A DNA stretch of 64,000 bases, from positions 1,178,001 to 1,242,000 of the forward strand of contig NZ_BCAG01000003.1 of the NCBI RefSeq assembly GCF_001293685.1, read 5' to 3'. Below, piece after piece: positions 7,495 to 16,656 of the stretch. Each line of letters starts with the position of its first letter. Positions within the stretch are counted from its first letter, which is position 1. The notes beneath the pieces were generated by a model. It had not been told where the DNA came from. It ran no database searches and saw nothing but the letters and a program-made list of their open reading frames with translations. The position numbers and the translations under genes are program-made. The DNA comes from Desulfatitalea tepidiphila (GTDB lineage Bacteria > Desulfobacterota > Desulfobacteria > Desulfobacterales > Desulfosarcinaceae).

Positions 7495-10400
7495 ATGAAA
7501 CCAATTCTCATATGGGTGTTTAAAGGCCTGTTGCTGCTGACCCTGTTGGCACTGCTTGTTCTGCTGATTTTCGGACTGGTGCTCTGGATCGGCTGGTCGT
7601 GGTGGGTCGGTTTTTTCCTTTTGATCGGATTGATCGGGCTGACCCTCGGCGCCCTCGTGGTTCGGAAAATCCTGCTGCGGCGGCGGGAACAGATGTTCGT
7701 GCATGAGGTGATCGCCCAGGACGAGTCGATCCAGAGGGGACTGGCGCCCGCCGAGCAGGATACGGCCAAGGAGCTTCAGGCACGCTGGAAAGAGGCCATT
7801 GAAGCCCTGCGGAAATCCCATCTGAGAAAATATGGCAATCCCCTTTATGTGCTGCCCTGGTATATGGTGATCGGCGAAAGCGGGTCCGGCAAGACTACGG
7901 CCATCAAGAGCGCCCGTCTATCCTCGCCCTTTGCCGAAGTGAGCCACACCTCGGGTATTTCCGGCACACGCAACTGCGATTGGTGGTTTTTCGAACAGGC
8001 CATCATTCTGGATACGGCCGGGCGATACGCACTGCCGGTGGATGAAGGCCGGGACAAGGACGAATGGCAGAAATTTTTGACCCTGCTCGCCAGGTTCCGC
8101 AAACGCGAACCGCTCAACGGGCTGGTGGTCACGGTGGCCGCCGACCGGCTGGCCCAGGCCACGGTGGAAGCCTTGCAGGAAGATGGCCGCAATATCCGGC
8201 GACGCATCGAAGAGTTGACCCGGGTCCTGGGCGCCCGATCGCCGGTCTATGTAATGGTGACCAAGTGCGATCTGATTCAGGGGGCCAGCCAGTTCTGCTC
8301 CCAGCTGCCCGAAGAGGCTCTGAACCAGGCCATGGGCTATTTGAACCAGGAGATGAGTTCGAATGTCGGCGCCGTGATCGACAAGTGCATGCGCACGGTG
8401 GGCGACCGGTTGCGGGATTTGCGGCTTTTGCTCCTGCAGCGGATCAAAACACCCGGCTCGGCGGCGGACCTGCTGCTCTTCCCCGAAGAGTTGGAGAACC
8501 TGAAAGAGAAGATAGCGGCTTTTGTCGGCAGCGCCTTCCAGGAAAATCCCTACCAGGAAACCCCCCTGCTGAGGGCCATATTTTTCAGCAGCGGCCACCA
8601 GGAGGGAACTCCCTTTTCACATTTCCTCAATACGTTGGGACTCATTCAGGCCCCCGAGGTGTTGAAGGGGACCGATATCGGCCTCTTTCTTCACGATGTG
8701 TTTGCCAAAATCCTGCCCGCCGATCGCCACCTTTTCCGGCCCACCCAGCATATGCAGGAGTGGCGGAAATTGACCCGCAACATGGGCCTGACGGCCTGGA
8801 TCGCCTTCATGGTGGCGCTGTGCGGATTGCTCAGTTATTCCTTCGTGAAGAATCTGGCTGCGTTGTCCGATGTGCGCAAAGAGTTCGGCAAACCGGCCGT
8901 GTTGCAAGGCGAGCTGCTGGCGGATGTGATCACCATGGATCGCTTCCGGAACGCCGTGATTCAGGTGGAGGAGCAGAATCGCCGGTGGTGGATTCCCCGA
9001 CTGGGGCTCGATGAAAGCCTTGAACTCGAGGCCCAACTAAAACAAAAATATGTGGATCTTTTCCAGAAAGGGTTTCTGCAGCGTTTCGATCAACACATGA
9101 ACGATCGGCTCACCGGATTTGGTCCGTCCACGCCGCCGCATATTTTTGGAGCCCATGTGACCCATCTGGTGCGGCGGATCAATCTGCTCAAGGGGCGTCT
9201 GGCCCAGGACGACTTGTCCCGGCTGAGCGCGCTCGCTCAAGCCGATTATTCTCCGGAGGTGTTGGGGCGAACGGAACTTATCCCCGAAATCCAGAAGAAG
9301 GTCGCCGCGGATTACCTGTATGCCGTGGCCTGGGATCAGGACGCAAGCCGCTTGAATACCGAACTGACGGCGTTGCAGACATGGCTCAAGCACCTGATGA
9401 CCATGCCGGGTGCAAACCTGAACTGGCTGGCAGAATGGGTGAACGCCGACCCTTCGGCAAAACCGGTCGCGCTGCATGATTTTTGGGGCGGTGCTTCAGG
9501 GCAAACACAGGCCAAAGTGCCGGGCGCCTTTACCCATGACGGCAAGAAGATCATCGACCAGACGATTGCCGAGATCGAGTCCGCGCTATTCGATCCCTTG
9601 ATCATAGCGGCCCACAAGGTGACCTTCGCGGATTGGTATCGCAGCCAGTTTTTCAAATCGTGGGAGGCCTTTGCCGCTTCTTTCGGCGAGGGGACGAACT
9701 TGCTGCAGGAACGGGACAACTGGCAGGTGGTGGCCAAGCGGGTGCCGACCGAAAGCGGTCCATATTTTTCCCTGATCGATCGCGTCGTCACCGAATTCGA
9801 TGCCTTCGATCCTGAAATGGAGATGCCGGCCTGGGTCGGTATGGCCTATGCCTGGCAGGATGTGCTGGCCGAAGCCCAGACGACCCATGCGGTCGATCTT
9901 CAAAAAGCGGGCATCATCCGAAAGGCGACTCAAAAGGTCACTTCGAAGATCAGAACGGCCGAACGTGCCTTGGGCGTGAAGGTGCGCAAGCCCATGGATG
10001 CCAAGGCCCAACTGGATGCCGCCAAGGCGATGACCGCTTATTTAAATGGATTGGACGAAGCCGCCAAGGCGACCCAATCGCGCCTGGTGGCCTTTGAAAT
10101 GGCCTCCGCACTCTATCAACAGGAGGCTGCCACCGGAGATTCGCCATTCCTGACGGCTACGCGGGCCGTCGATGACATGAAGGCCCTCATGTCCGATGCA
10201 AAGGACGAGCAGGAGAGGCTTTTTTGGGACCTGATCCAGGGCAATGTCGAGTTTTTGCATGCCTACACCAATCGCGAAACGGCCTGCCATCTCCAAGCCT
10301 TGTGGGAACGCGAAGTTCTTCTCGAACTGCAGGATGTCAGCAGGGATACCGATGTGGCGCAAATGCTGATGGGCAGCAGCGGATACGCGACCCAGTTCAT

Positions 10401-10983
10401 CAAAGGGTCGGCCGCGCCGTTCATCGGCCGAAGCCTGAGCAAAGGCTACTATGCCAGGAAGATACTCGGGCAGGAGGTGCCCCTGGAGAGCGATTTTCTT
10501 CCCTATCTGAGCAAGGGCGCCCGCGCGGCGCGGCCGACCCAGAGCAGTTATCGGGTAAAGGTGAGAGCCTATCCTACCGATACCAACACAGAGGCCACCG
10601 TGCGACCGCACGCCACGGTATTGGAACTCCAATGTGCCGACAGCAGCGAGCGACTGGAGAATTTGAACTACCCGGTGGCCAAGACCTTCACGTGGTCGCC
10701 GGGCAATTGCGGCGACGTCCTCTTTCGAATTTCGGTGGGCAACCTGTCACTGACCAAGACCTACGGAGGGCATCACGCCTTTGCCAAGTTCTTGAACGAT
10801 TTCAAGACCGGCCAACGCACCTTCATGCGCGATGAATTTCCCAGTGAGGAGGCAGCCTTGAGGCGCATGGGAATCCGTTTTATCAAGGCCAAATATCAAT
10901 TTCAGGGCCATTCTGCGGTACTGGAGCTGTTATACAGCGCTCCGGGAGCACCGCCACGGAAAATTGCTCCATGCTGGGATTGA
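7495..10983 (+). CDS. tssM: TssM (IcmF), inner-membrane T6SS motor protein
   Basis: This 1162-residue protein has two N-terminal transmembrane helices (about 5-55), a cytoplasmic NTPase-like domain and a third helix near 430-450. A long periplasmic domain follows and ends in the beta-sandwich that binds TssJ. The Walker A motif GESGSGKT is intact at residues 127-134, so this is a nucleotide-binding-competent TssM. The gene begins right after the tssL stop, and its last 13 bases overlap tagF. The length is typical of full-size family members. Confidence 0.95.
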   Translation: MKPILIWVFKGLLLLTLLALLVLLIFGLVLWIGWSWWVGFFLLIGLIGLTLGALVVRKILLRRREQMFVHEVIAQDESIQRGLAPAEQDTAKELQARWKEAIEALRKSHLRKYGNPLYVLPWYMVIGESGSGKTTAIKSARLSSPFAEVSHTSGISGTRNCDWWFFEQAIILDTAGRYALPVDEGRDKDEWQKFLTLLARFRKREPLNGLVVTVAADRLAQATVEALQEDGRNIRRRIEELTRVLGARSPVYVMVTKCDLIQGASQFCSQLPEEALNQAMGYLNQEMSSNVGAVIDKCMRTVGDRLRDLRLLLLQRIKTPGSAADLLLFPEELENLKEKIAAFVGSAFQENPYQETPLLRAIFFSSGHQEGTPFSHFLNTLGLIQAPEVLKGTDIGLFLHDVFAKILPADRHLFRPTQHMQEWRKLTRNMGLTAWIAFMVALCGLLSYSFVKNLAALSDVRKEFGKPAVLQGELLADVITMDRFRNAVIQVEEQNRRWWIPRLGLDESLELEAQLKQKYVDLFQKGFLQRFDQHMNDRLTGFGPSTPPHIFGAHVTHLVRRINLLKGRLAQDDLSRLSALAQADYSPEVLGRTELIPEIQKKVAADYLYAVAWDQDASRLNTELTALQTWLKHLMTMPGANLNWLAEWVNADPSAKPVALHDFWGGASGQTQAKVPGAFTHDGKKIIDQTIAEIESALFDPLIIAAHKVTFADWYRSQFFKSWEAFAASFGEGTNLLQERDNWQVVAKRVPTESGPYFSLIDRVVTEFDAFDPEMEMPAWVGMAYAWQDVLAEAQTTHAVDLQKAGIIRKATQKVTSKIRTAERALGVKVRKPMDAKAQLDAAKAMTAYLNGLDEAAKATQSRLVAFEMASALYQQEAATGDSPFLTATRAVDDMKALMSDAKDEQERLFWDLIQGNVEFLHAYTNRETACHLQALWEREVLLELQDVSRDTDVAQMLMGSSGYATQFIKGSAAPFIGRSLSKGYYARKILGQEVPLESDFLPYLSKGARAARPTQSSYRVKVRAYPTDTNTEATVRPHATVLELQCADSSERLENLNYPVAKTFTWSPGNCGDVLFRISVGNLSLTKTYGGHHAFAKFLNDFKTGQRTFMRDEFPSEEAALRRMGIRFIKAKYQFQGHSAVLELLYSAPGAPPRKIAPCWD

Positions 10984-11705
10984 ATCGCCAGAACGCCGGA
11001 TGGCGATGGAAGGCCATCGGCAAACACCCGGCCGCCATGGATTATTTTAGCCTGAACAACGGCACGCCCCTGATGGACGCGATTGCCGAGTGGGTGACCA
11101 AGGGCTACGAGGGGCTGACGGCCCGCGGCCCCGCTTCCAACGGGCCCTACTCGTGGCGTTTCTGGTTCAGGGGCAGTAAGAAGGGCACCCTGGTTTGCGG
11201 CGTGGGGCGCGACAGCAGCGACCGGATCGGCCGGCCCTATCCGCTGCTGCTCTTGGGCGAGGGACCCTTGAAGGGCTGGGAGAAGATCTGGACCCTGCTT
11301 CCCACGGTGCTGGATCGCACGTGGACGCAGATCGAGCGTCTGGCCACCCAGCGGTTTGCAGACCTGAACGAACTGAACGAGGCGGTGACGCGCATTCCGC
11401 CGCCACAAATCCAAGGGCCGCCGCCCGCCTTTGCCGATTTGGCGCCACGGGACCTGCAGGGACAGGCGGAGGTGGATCGATGCATGCAGGCGCTGCAGCA
11501 TGAGGGGCGGGTGATCGTTCCCTTGGGCGATGGTGCGGACGTCGAGACCAGCCATGCGGCCTTTCGGTGGCAGGGCAAACTGGCATCCTGCTGCCCGGAA
11601 ACGCCGCGCGCGATATTTCTTGGCGGGCATCCGCGGCGCATTTTTTTAGTTTTGGTTAAGGAACCGCTGTCAACTGCCGATTTTATTGCTTTGTGGAGCG
11701 TTTGA
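10971..11705 (+). CDS. tagF: TagF (ImpM/SciT family), T6SS post-translational regulator
   Basis: The 244-residue protein has the TagF/DUF2094 features: an N-terminal GKHPAAMDYF motif, a TARGPASNGPYSWRF stretch and the SSDRIGRPYPL motif. In studied systems TagF represses T6SS assembly independently of, or together with, the PpkA-PppA-Fha threonine phosphorylation pathway. The start lies inside the last 13 bases of tssM, so translation is probably coupled. Its presence beside a protein with many possible phosphothreonine sites (1978-4161) fits a cluster controlled after translation. That link is inference. Confidence 0.9.
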   Translation: MLGLNRQNAGWRWKAIGKHPAAMDYFSLNNGTPLMDAIAEWVTKGYEGLTARGPASNGPYSWRFWFRGSKKGTLVCGVGRDSSDRIGRPYPLLLLGEGPLKGWEKIWTLLPTVLDRTWTQIERLATQRFADLNELNEAVTRIPPPQIQGPPPAFADLAPRDLQGQAEVDRCMQALQHEGRVIVPLGDGADVETSHAAFRWQGKLASCCPETPRAIFLGGHPRRIFLVLVKEPLSTADFIALWSV

Positions 11706-11764
11706 CGGCAATGAAGCCACCAGAACGGATTTGATCATAGCGCTGCTGAAGAGGTTGGCCAATC

Positions 11765-13432
11765 ATGGATCTGACCACGTTAGGAATCGTTCCCATTCCC
11801 GGCGACCATCCCGCCGGATCGGACGTACGTTATGAACCGGTATTTGAACAGCTTCAGGCCGAAATCGACAAGCTCTCTTCGCCGTCCGCATCGGGCCAGG
11901 TGGATTGGGCCCGGGTCGAGGAATATGGTATCGAGATCTTGAGCAGCAAATCCAAGGATCTGACCGTTGCCTGTTATCTGGCCGCGGCCCTGGTGATCAA
12001 CCGCCGGATCGAAGGTTTGGATGCCGGCCTCAACCTGCTCAAGGATCTGCTGGAAACTTTTTGGGACCAGCTCTACCCGCCCAAGAAGCGGATGCGCGGT
12101 CGCAACGGCGCCATTACCTGGTGGTTGGACCGCATGGAAGTCGAGCTGCAGAAACTCTCTCCGGCGCCTCTTTCCGCCGAACTGGTCGAGCGCCTCAAGA
12201 CCCATGTGAAACGCATCGATGCCGTACTGTCGGAAAAGATGCCCGATGCGCCCATGATGCGTTCGCTGGAGCGTTCCATCAATGCTTTCCCGGTTCAGGA
12301 ACAGCAGGAAACACCACCCGACGGCTCTGAAGCAACGGTCGAGGCGGGGGGCGTCGCCGGGACCGCTGCTGCTGCCGTTCGGCCCGCCGTTTCCCCCCCC
12401 GCGCCTGCCGAAGAAAATCGGGTCGCTCCTGCGGCTCAGGAAAGCGGCGTACCCGGTGCCAAGATTGCGCCGCAGGTTTCCGCGGCGAGTGACGGGGCCT
12501 TGGACGGCGCCATCACCGACGAGGTCGGTGCGCGGCGGGGGGCGGATGCTGCCTTCCAGCGATTGCGCCAGGTCAGCCTCTTTTTGCTGCAGCAGGATTA
12601 TAAAAACCCGTTGGCCTACCGATACCGGCGCATCGCCTGCTGGGCCAAACTGACGACCCTGCCGCCCAACGCCGACGGCGTGACACAGATACCGCCACCC
12701 GCGCCCCAGGTGATCTCTGCTCTGGAAACGCTCCGAACCGAGGGCAACCTGTCCGCCCTGATTCAAAACGCCGAGCAAAAACTCTCCCAATTCATCTTCT
12801 GGCTCGATCTCAACCGCTGGGTGGTCGAGGCGCTCGATGGGCTGGGCGGCGGCTGCCAGCTTGCATCTTCCGCCGTCAGCCAGGCCACGGCCGATTTGGC
12901 TACGCGCCTGCCAGGCCTGGCATCGCTCCGATTTTCCGACGGCATGCCGTTTGCCGATCCTGCCACCGCTCAATGGGTGCAGGGTCTTGAAACGGCCGCT
13001 CCCGCGGTTGGCGTTTCCAGGCCGCCCACGGCAAACCGGGAAGATGGGGATGACCTGCTCGGGGCAAAGATCCAGGAAGCCGCGTCGTTGGCCGGCAAGA
13101 AGCAGCTGTCTGAAGCCGTCGGCCTGTTGCAGGAGGAGATGCGCCGCAGCGCCTCCCGACGCCAGAGCCTGCAATGGCGCCTGGCCATCGTCCGACTGTT
13201 CATGGAAATGAAAAAGATCAGCTTGGCCTTGCCCCATCTCGATCAGGTGCTGGCCGATATCGACGCCTACCGCCTGGAGGTTTGGGAACCGGATCTGGCC
13301 CTGGAAGGCCTGACCACCGCCTGGCAGGCGTATGGTGCCGGGGGCAATAATGACCTTAAAGCGCGCGCCGCGGAGTTGCTCGATCGCATCGCCCTCTTGG
13401 ATGCGGCAGCGGCCGTGCGGTTATCCCGTTAG
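11765..13432 (+). CDS. tssA: TssA, T6SS cap/assembly protein (ImpA N-terminal and VasJ-type C-terminal domains)
   Basis: The 555-residue protein starts with an ImpA_N domain (residues 1-180), including the GDHPAGSDVRYEP motif and the YPPKKRMRGRNGAI segment. An alanine/proline-rich linker (about 180-255) separates it from a helical region. The C-terminus is a VasJ-like domain with repeated helices and the pattern LEVWEPDLALEGL. TssA primes tail polymerisation and coordinates sheath and tube. Only 59 bases separate it from tagF. It is followed by a GC-rich hairpin before tssB. Confidence 0.9.
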   Translation: MDLTTLGIVPIPGDHPAGSDVRYEPVFEQLQAEIDKLSSPSASGQVDWARVEEYGIEILSSKSKDLTVACYLAAALVINRRIEGLDAGLNLLKDLLETFWDQLYPPKKRMRGRNGAITWWLDRMEVELQKLSPAPLSAELVERLKTHVKRIDAVLSEKMPDAPMMRSLERSINAFPVQEQQETPPDGSEATVEAGGVAGTAAAAVRPAVSPPAPAEENRVAPAAQESGVPGAKIAPQVSAASDGALDGAITDEVGARRGADAAFQRLRQVSLFLLQQDYKNPLAYRYRRIACWAKLTTLPPNADGVTQIPPPAPQVISALETLRTEGNLSALIQNAEQKLSQFIFWLDLNRWVVEALDGLGGGCQLASSAVSQATADLATRLPGLASLRFSDGMPFADPATAQWVQGLETAAPAVGVSRPPTANREDGDDLLGAKIQEAASLAGKKQLSEAVGLLQEEMRRSASRRQSLQWRLAIVRLFMEMKKISLALPHLDQVLADIDAYRLEVWEPDLALEGLTTAWQAYGAGGNNDLKARAAELLDRIALLDAAAAVRLSR

Positions 13433-13483
13433 GATCATACGAAAAAATTTATGAAGCAATTCTGATTAGTAGCATAGGTTGGT

Positions 13484-13510
13484 GTAGGGGCGGGGTTTAT
13501 CCCCGCCCGA
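13484..13510. repeat. GC-rich REP-like palindrome, copy 1
   Basis: The stem GGGCGGGG / CCCCGCCC with a five-base TTTAT loop lies in the 183-bp gap between tssA and tssB, preceded by TGTAG. Another copy at 62976 shares the same TGTAGGGGCGGGGTT arm. Two copies in the opposite orientation are at 16181 and 62908. There is no T-run, so it looks more like an RNA-stabilising or interspersed palindrome than a rho-independent terminator. Confidence 0.7.
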
Positions 13511-13615
13511 TCAGAACCCATAATTTGTATGGAGATATTCAATCTCAAACGTCAGGATCCTACATGCTGTCGGAGCGTTTTTCTTAAATTTTAACCCCGA
13601 GAAGGGAGAAGTGCC

Positions 13616-14104
13616 ATGGCTAAAGAAGGAACCGTCGCCCCAAAGGAGAGAGTCAATATCGTTTATCGACCGGCCACCGGGGACGCCAAGGAAGAGGTGG
13701 AACTGCCGCTGAAGATGTTGGTCGTCGGAGACTTCAACATGAGGGAAGATGACCGCATGATCGAGGAGCGCGAACCGATCAATATCGATAAAGATAATTT
13801 CGACGAAGTGATGCGCGCCCAAAACCTGAAACTCGATGTGGATGTGGCCGACAAGATTTCCGGTGATCCGGACAAGGAGATTGCCGTGTCACTCAAATTC
13901 GAGTCGATCAAGGACTTCAACCCCGAAGCCATTGCGCAGCATACACCCGAGTTGAATCAGCTGCTGCAACTGCGGGAAGCGTTGAGCGCCCTCAAGGGAC
14001 CGATGAGCAACCGGCCGGAATTCCGCAAGAAGATACAGGAGATCGTCAAGGACGAAGCGGCACGGGAAAAACTGCTCAAAGAGCTCAATCTCGACAATGA
14101 GTAG
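13616..14104 (+). CDS. tssB: TssB (VipA), small sheath protein
   Basis: The 162-residue TssB forms the contractile sheath with TssC. Family features are the early basic segment ERVNIVY, the core LPLKMLVVGDF and the C-terminal helix with LLQLREALSALKGP. A GAAGGGAGAAG Shine-Dalgarno region precedes the ATG. It is separated from tssA by 183 bp with a hairpin, so it may have its own promoter or processed message, as expected for an abundant protein. Confidence 0.95.
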   Translation: MAKEGTVAPKERVNIVYRPATGDAKEEVELPLKMLVVGDFNMREDDRMIEEREPINIDKDNFDEVMRAQNLKLDVDVADKISGDPDKEIAVSLKFESIKDFNPEAIAQHTPELNQLLQLREALSALKGPMSNRPEFRKKIQEIVKDEAAREKLLKELNLDNE

Positions 14105-14118
14105 AAAGGGAGGATCGT

Positions 14119-15609
14119 ATGGCTGAAGAACGAGAAATGCAAAAGGCCGAGGCACCCGAAGCCCAAGTCGATACGACCACATCCTTACTGGATGACATCG
14201 TCAACGCGACGAAGCTGAAACCCGCCGATGAGGGCTACGCCATCGCCAAAAAAGGGGTCGAGGCGCTGCTCGGCCAGCTGATCGAGCCGGGGCGCAAGAT
14301 AGACAAGATATCCAATGCGGTGATCGACGAGTTCATCGCCGAAATCGATCAAAAGCTCAGCGCCCAGCTGGATGCCATCATGCATCATCCCCAGGTGCAG
14401 AAGCTGGAGTCGGCCTGGCGTTCGCTCAAATTTCTGGTGGATCGCACCGATTTCAGGGAAAACATCAAAATCGAAATCCTGAGCGCCACCAAGGAAGAGC
14501 TGCTGGAAGACTTCGAGGATTCACCCGAGGTCTCCAAATCGGGTCTATACAAGACGGTCTATACGGCGGAGTATGGTCAATTCGGCGGCCAGCCGTACAG
14601 CAATATCATCGCTAACTTCGATTTCGGGCCGGGGCCTCAGGACATCAAGCTGCTTCAATATGTGGCGGCCGTCTCCGCCATGGCGCATGCGCCCTTCATT
14701 GCAGCGGCCGGGCCTCAGTTTTTCGGTGTGGAGAGTTTTTCCGAACTGCCCAACCTGAAAGATCTGCATTCCATCTTCGAAGGCCCGCAATACGCCAAAT
14801 GGCAGGCTTTCAGAGAGTCAGAGGATGCGCGCTACGTGGCATTGACCACGCCGCGATTTCTGCTGCGTCTGCCTTATGGCAGGGATACCCAGCCGGTGAA
14901 AAGCTTCAATTATGAGGAGAATGTCTCCGACTCCCATGAGCGTTACCTCTGGGGCAATGCCGCTTTTGCCTTTGCCAGCCGGCTGACCGACAGCTTCGCC
15001 AAATATCGCTGGTGCACCAACATCATCGGTCCTATGGGGGGCGGCACGGTGGAGGATCTGCCCTTGCACCAGTTCGCTTCCATGGGCGCGATCCAGACCA
15101 AGATTCCAACGGAGGTGTTGATATCGGAACGTCGTGAGTTCGAGCTGGCCGAGGAGGGGTTTATCGCCCTGACCATGCGCAAGGGCAGTGACAATGCCTG
15201 TTTTTTCTCCGCCAACTCGGTCCAGAAGCCCAAATACTTCGGAAACAGCGAGGAGGGCAAGGCGGCGGAGCTCAACTTCAAGCTTGGCACCCAGTTGCCA
15301 TACATGTATGTGGCCAATCGCCTGGCCCACTATCTCAAGGTGATTCAACGGGAAAATATCGGCAGCTGGAAGGAGCGTTCTGATCTGGAGCGCGAGTTGA
15401 ACCAGTGGATTCGCCAGTATGTGGCTGATCAGGACAATCCGCCGGCCTCGGTGCGGAGCCGCAGGCCGCTGCGCCAGGCCCAGGTCACGGTTGAAAGTGT
15501 TGAGGGAGAACCCGGTTGGTATCGGGTCGGAATGAAAGTGCGCCCGCATTTCAAATACATGGGTGCGTTTTTCACCTTATCTCTGGTTGGAAAGTTGGAT
15601 AAAGAATAA
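14119..15609 (+). CDS. tssC: TssC (VipB), large sheath protein
   Basis: The 496-residue product is a full-length TssC. It shows the conserved ESAWRSLKFLVDRTDFRENI region, the ISKSGLY-like EVSKSGLYKTVY, the GGGTVEDLP loop and a C-terminal FKYMGAFFTLSLVGKLDKE. It assembles with TssB around the Hcp tube, and its contraction powers secretion. It lies 14 bases after tssB behind a GGGAGG ribosome binding site. Confidence 0.97.
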   Translation: MAEEREMQKAEAPEAQVDTTTSLLDDIVNATKLKPADEGYAIAKKGVEALLGQLIEPGRKIDKISNAVIDEFIAEIDQKLSAQLDAIMHHPQVQKLESAWRSLKFLVDRTDFRENIKIEILSATKEELLEDFEDSPEVSKSGLYKTVYTAEYGQFGGQPYSNIIANFDFGPGPQDIKLLQYVAAVSAMAHAPFIAAAGPQFFGVESFSELPNLKDLHSIFEGPQYAKWQAFRESEDARYVALTTPRFLLRLPYGRDTQPVKSFNYEENVSDSHERYLWGNAAFAFASRLTDSFAKYRWCTNIIGPMGGGTVEDLPLHQFASMGAIQTKIPTEVLISERREFELAEEGFIALTMRKGSDNACFFSANSVQKPKYFGNSEEGKAAELNFKLGTQLPYMYVANRLAHYLKVIQRENIGSWKERSDLERELNQWIRQYVADQDNPPASVRSRRPLRQAQVTVESVEGEPGWYRVGMKVRPHFKYMGAFFTLSLVGKLDKE

Positions 15610-15636
15610 AATCATATCGAACGAGGAGGAAACAGC

Positions 15637-16152
15637 ATGCCAACACCAGCGTATCTTACCATCGAGGGAACCAATCAAGGCGCGATCACAAAAGGTACCT
15701 TTACTCAGGAGAGTGTGGGCAATGTGTATCAAGAGGGGCACGAGGATGAAATCCTGGTCGAGGCGTTTTCCCATCAGGTCACCATCCCCACCGATCCGCA
15801 GAGCGGCCAACCTTCGGGACAACGGTCTCACCGACCGCTGGTCATCACCAAGGTTTTCGATAAATCCTCTCCTTTGCTGTATTCGGCCCTTACGTCCGGA
15901 GAAAAAATGACCAAGTGCCAACTGAGATTTTTCCGGACGAGCCCCGATGGCAAGCAGGAGCACTATTACACTATCGAACTCGAGGATGCCATCATCGTCG
16001 ACATCCGGGCCTACATGCCCAATTGCCAGGATCCGAATCTGGCTCACTTCACCAACCTGGAAGATGTTTCCTTCACTTACCGGAAGATTACCTGGACCCA
16101 CGAAGCCGCGGGTACCTCCGGAAGCGATGATTGGCGAGCGCCGAAGGTATAG
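15637..16152 (+). CDS. hcp: Hcp (TssD), T6SS inner tube protein
   Basis: The 171-residue protein is a standard-size Hcp with AYLTIEG at the N-terminus, the HQVTIPTD and HRPLVITKVFDKSSPLL segments, and the EDVSFTYRKITWTH C-terminal strand. Hexamers stack into the tube carrying VgrG and effectors. A strong GAGGAGG site precedes the ATG, consistent with high expression. There is no extra C-terminal domain, so this is a tube-only Hcp. A hairpin follows the gene before tssE. Confidence 0.96.
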   Translation: MPTPAYLTIEGTNQGAITKGTFTQESVGNVYQEGHEDEILVEAFSHQVTIPTDPQSGQPSGQRSHRPLVITKVFDKSSPLLYSALTSGEKMTKCQLRFFRTSPDGKQEHYYTIELEDAIIVDIRAYMPNCQDPNLAHFTNLEDVSFTYRKITWTHEAAGTSGSDDWRAPKV

Positions 16153-16180
16153 TATCTTTTTTTCAGAGAGGAGCAAACAC

Positions 16181-16205
16181 ACGGGCGGGCGTAAAGCCCG
16201 CCCCT
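16181..16205. repeat. GC-rich REP-like palindrome, copy 2 (inverted)
   Basis: GGGCGGGC (16183-16190), GTAAA loop and GCCCGCCC (16196-16203) lie in the 72-bp gap between hcp and tssE. Read on the other strand it is AGGGGCGGGC-TTTAC-GCCCGCCC, the same family as copies 1, 3 and 4. In this position it could protect the hcp message or reduce read-through into tssE; that role is inferred. Confidence 0.7.
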
Positions 16206-16224
16206 GCGCAATGAGAGAGATTCA

Positions 16225-16638
16225 ATGCGAGAGCACCGCCTGCTGGACCGAATTCGCCTCGCGGCCAGGAATCCCAGCCGCAGGGTCACAGAAGATCCGA
16301 AGCAGATGATCCGCTCGGTTCAGGAACATCTGCAGCGAATTCTCAATACGCGGCAGGGCAACGTGCCCATAGCGGATGACTATGGCATTCCGGACTTTAC
16401 CAACCTGATGAGCGGCTTTCCTGAGTCGAGACGTTCCATAGAGCGGACCATTCGGAATACCATTCAGACTTTTGAGCCGCGGCTGCAAGGGGTTCGCGTC
16501 GCATTTTTAGATCAGCAGGAGGACAAGTTGACCCTCAGCTTTCAGATCTCCGCCCAGTTGGTGCTCGCCGGGCACAAGGATCCGGTGACCTTCGAAAGTG
16601 TCCTGGATGCCGGCGGCCACATCGAAGTGAAGAATTAG
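16225..16638 (+). CDS. tssE: TssE, T6SS baseplate gp25-like protein
   Basis: The 137-residue protein matches T4 gp25-like TssE: an N-terminal LLDRIRLAARNP motif, then HLQRILNTRQGN, the DYGIPD motif and the C-terminal beta region. TssE joins the sheath to the baseplate wedge. The start ATG follows a purine-rich GAGAGA only loosely matching a ribosome binding site. That fits low expression compared with hcp. Confidence 0.93.
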   Translation: MREHRLLDRIRLAARNPSRRVTEDPKQMIRSVQEHLQRILNTRQGNVPIADDYGIPDFTNLMSGFPESRRSIERTIRNTIQTFEPRLQGVRVAFLDQQEDKLTLSFQISAQLVLAGHKDPVTFESVLDAGGHIEVKN

Positions 16639-16656
16639 CAGAATCGGGTATCGGGA

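Noticed and set aside
11780-13237. 485-residue minus-strand open frame opposite tssA
   Set aside because: Antisense shadow of tssA with no motif or ribosome site.
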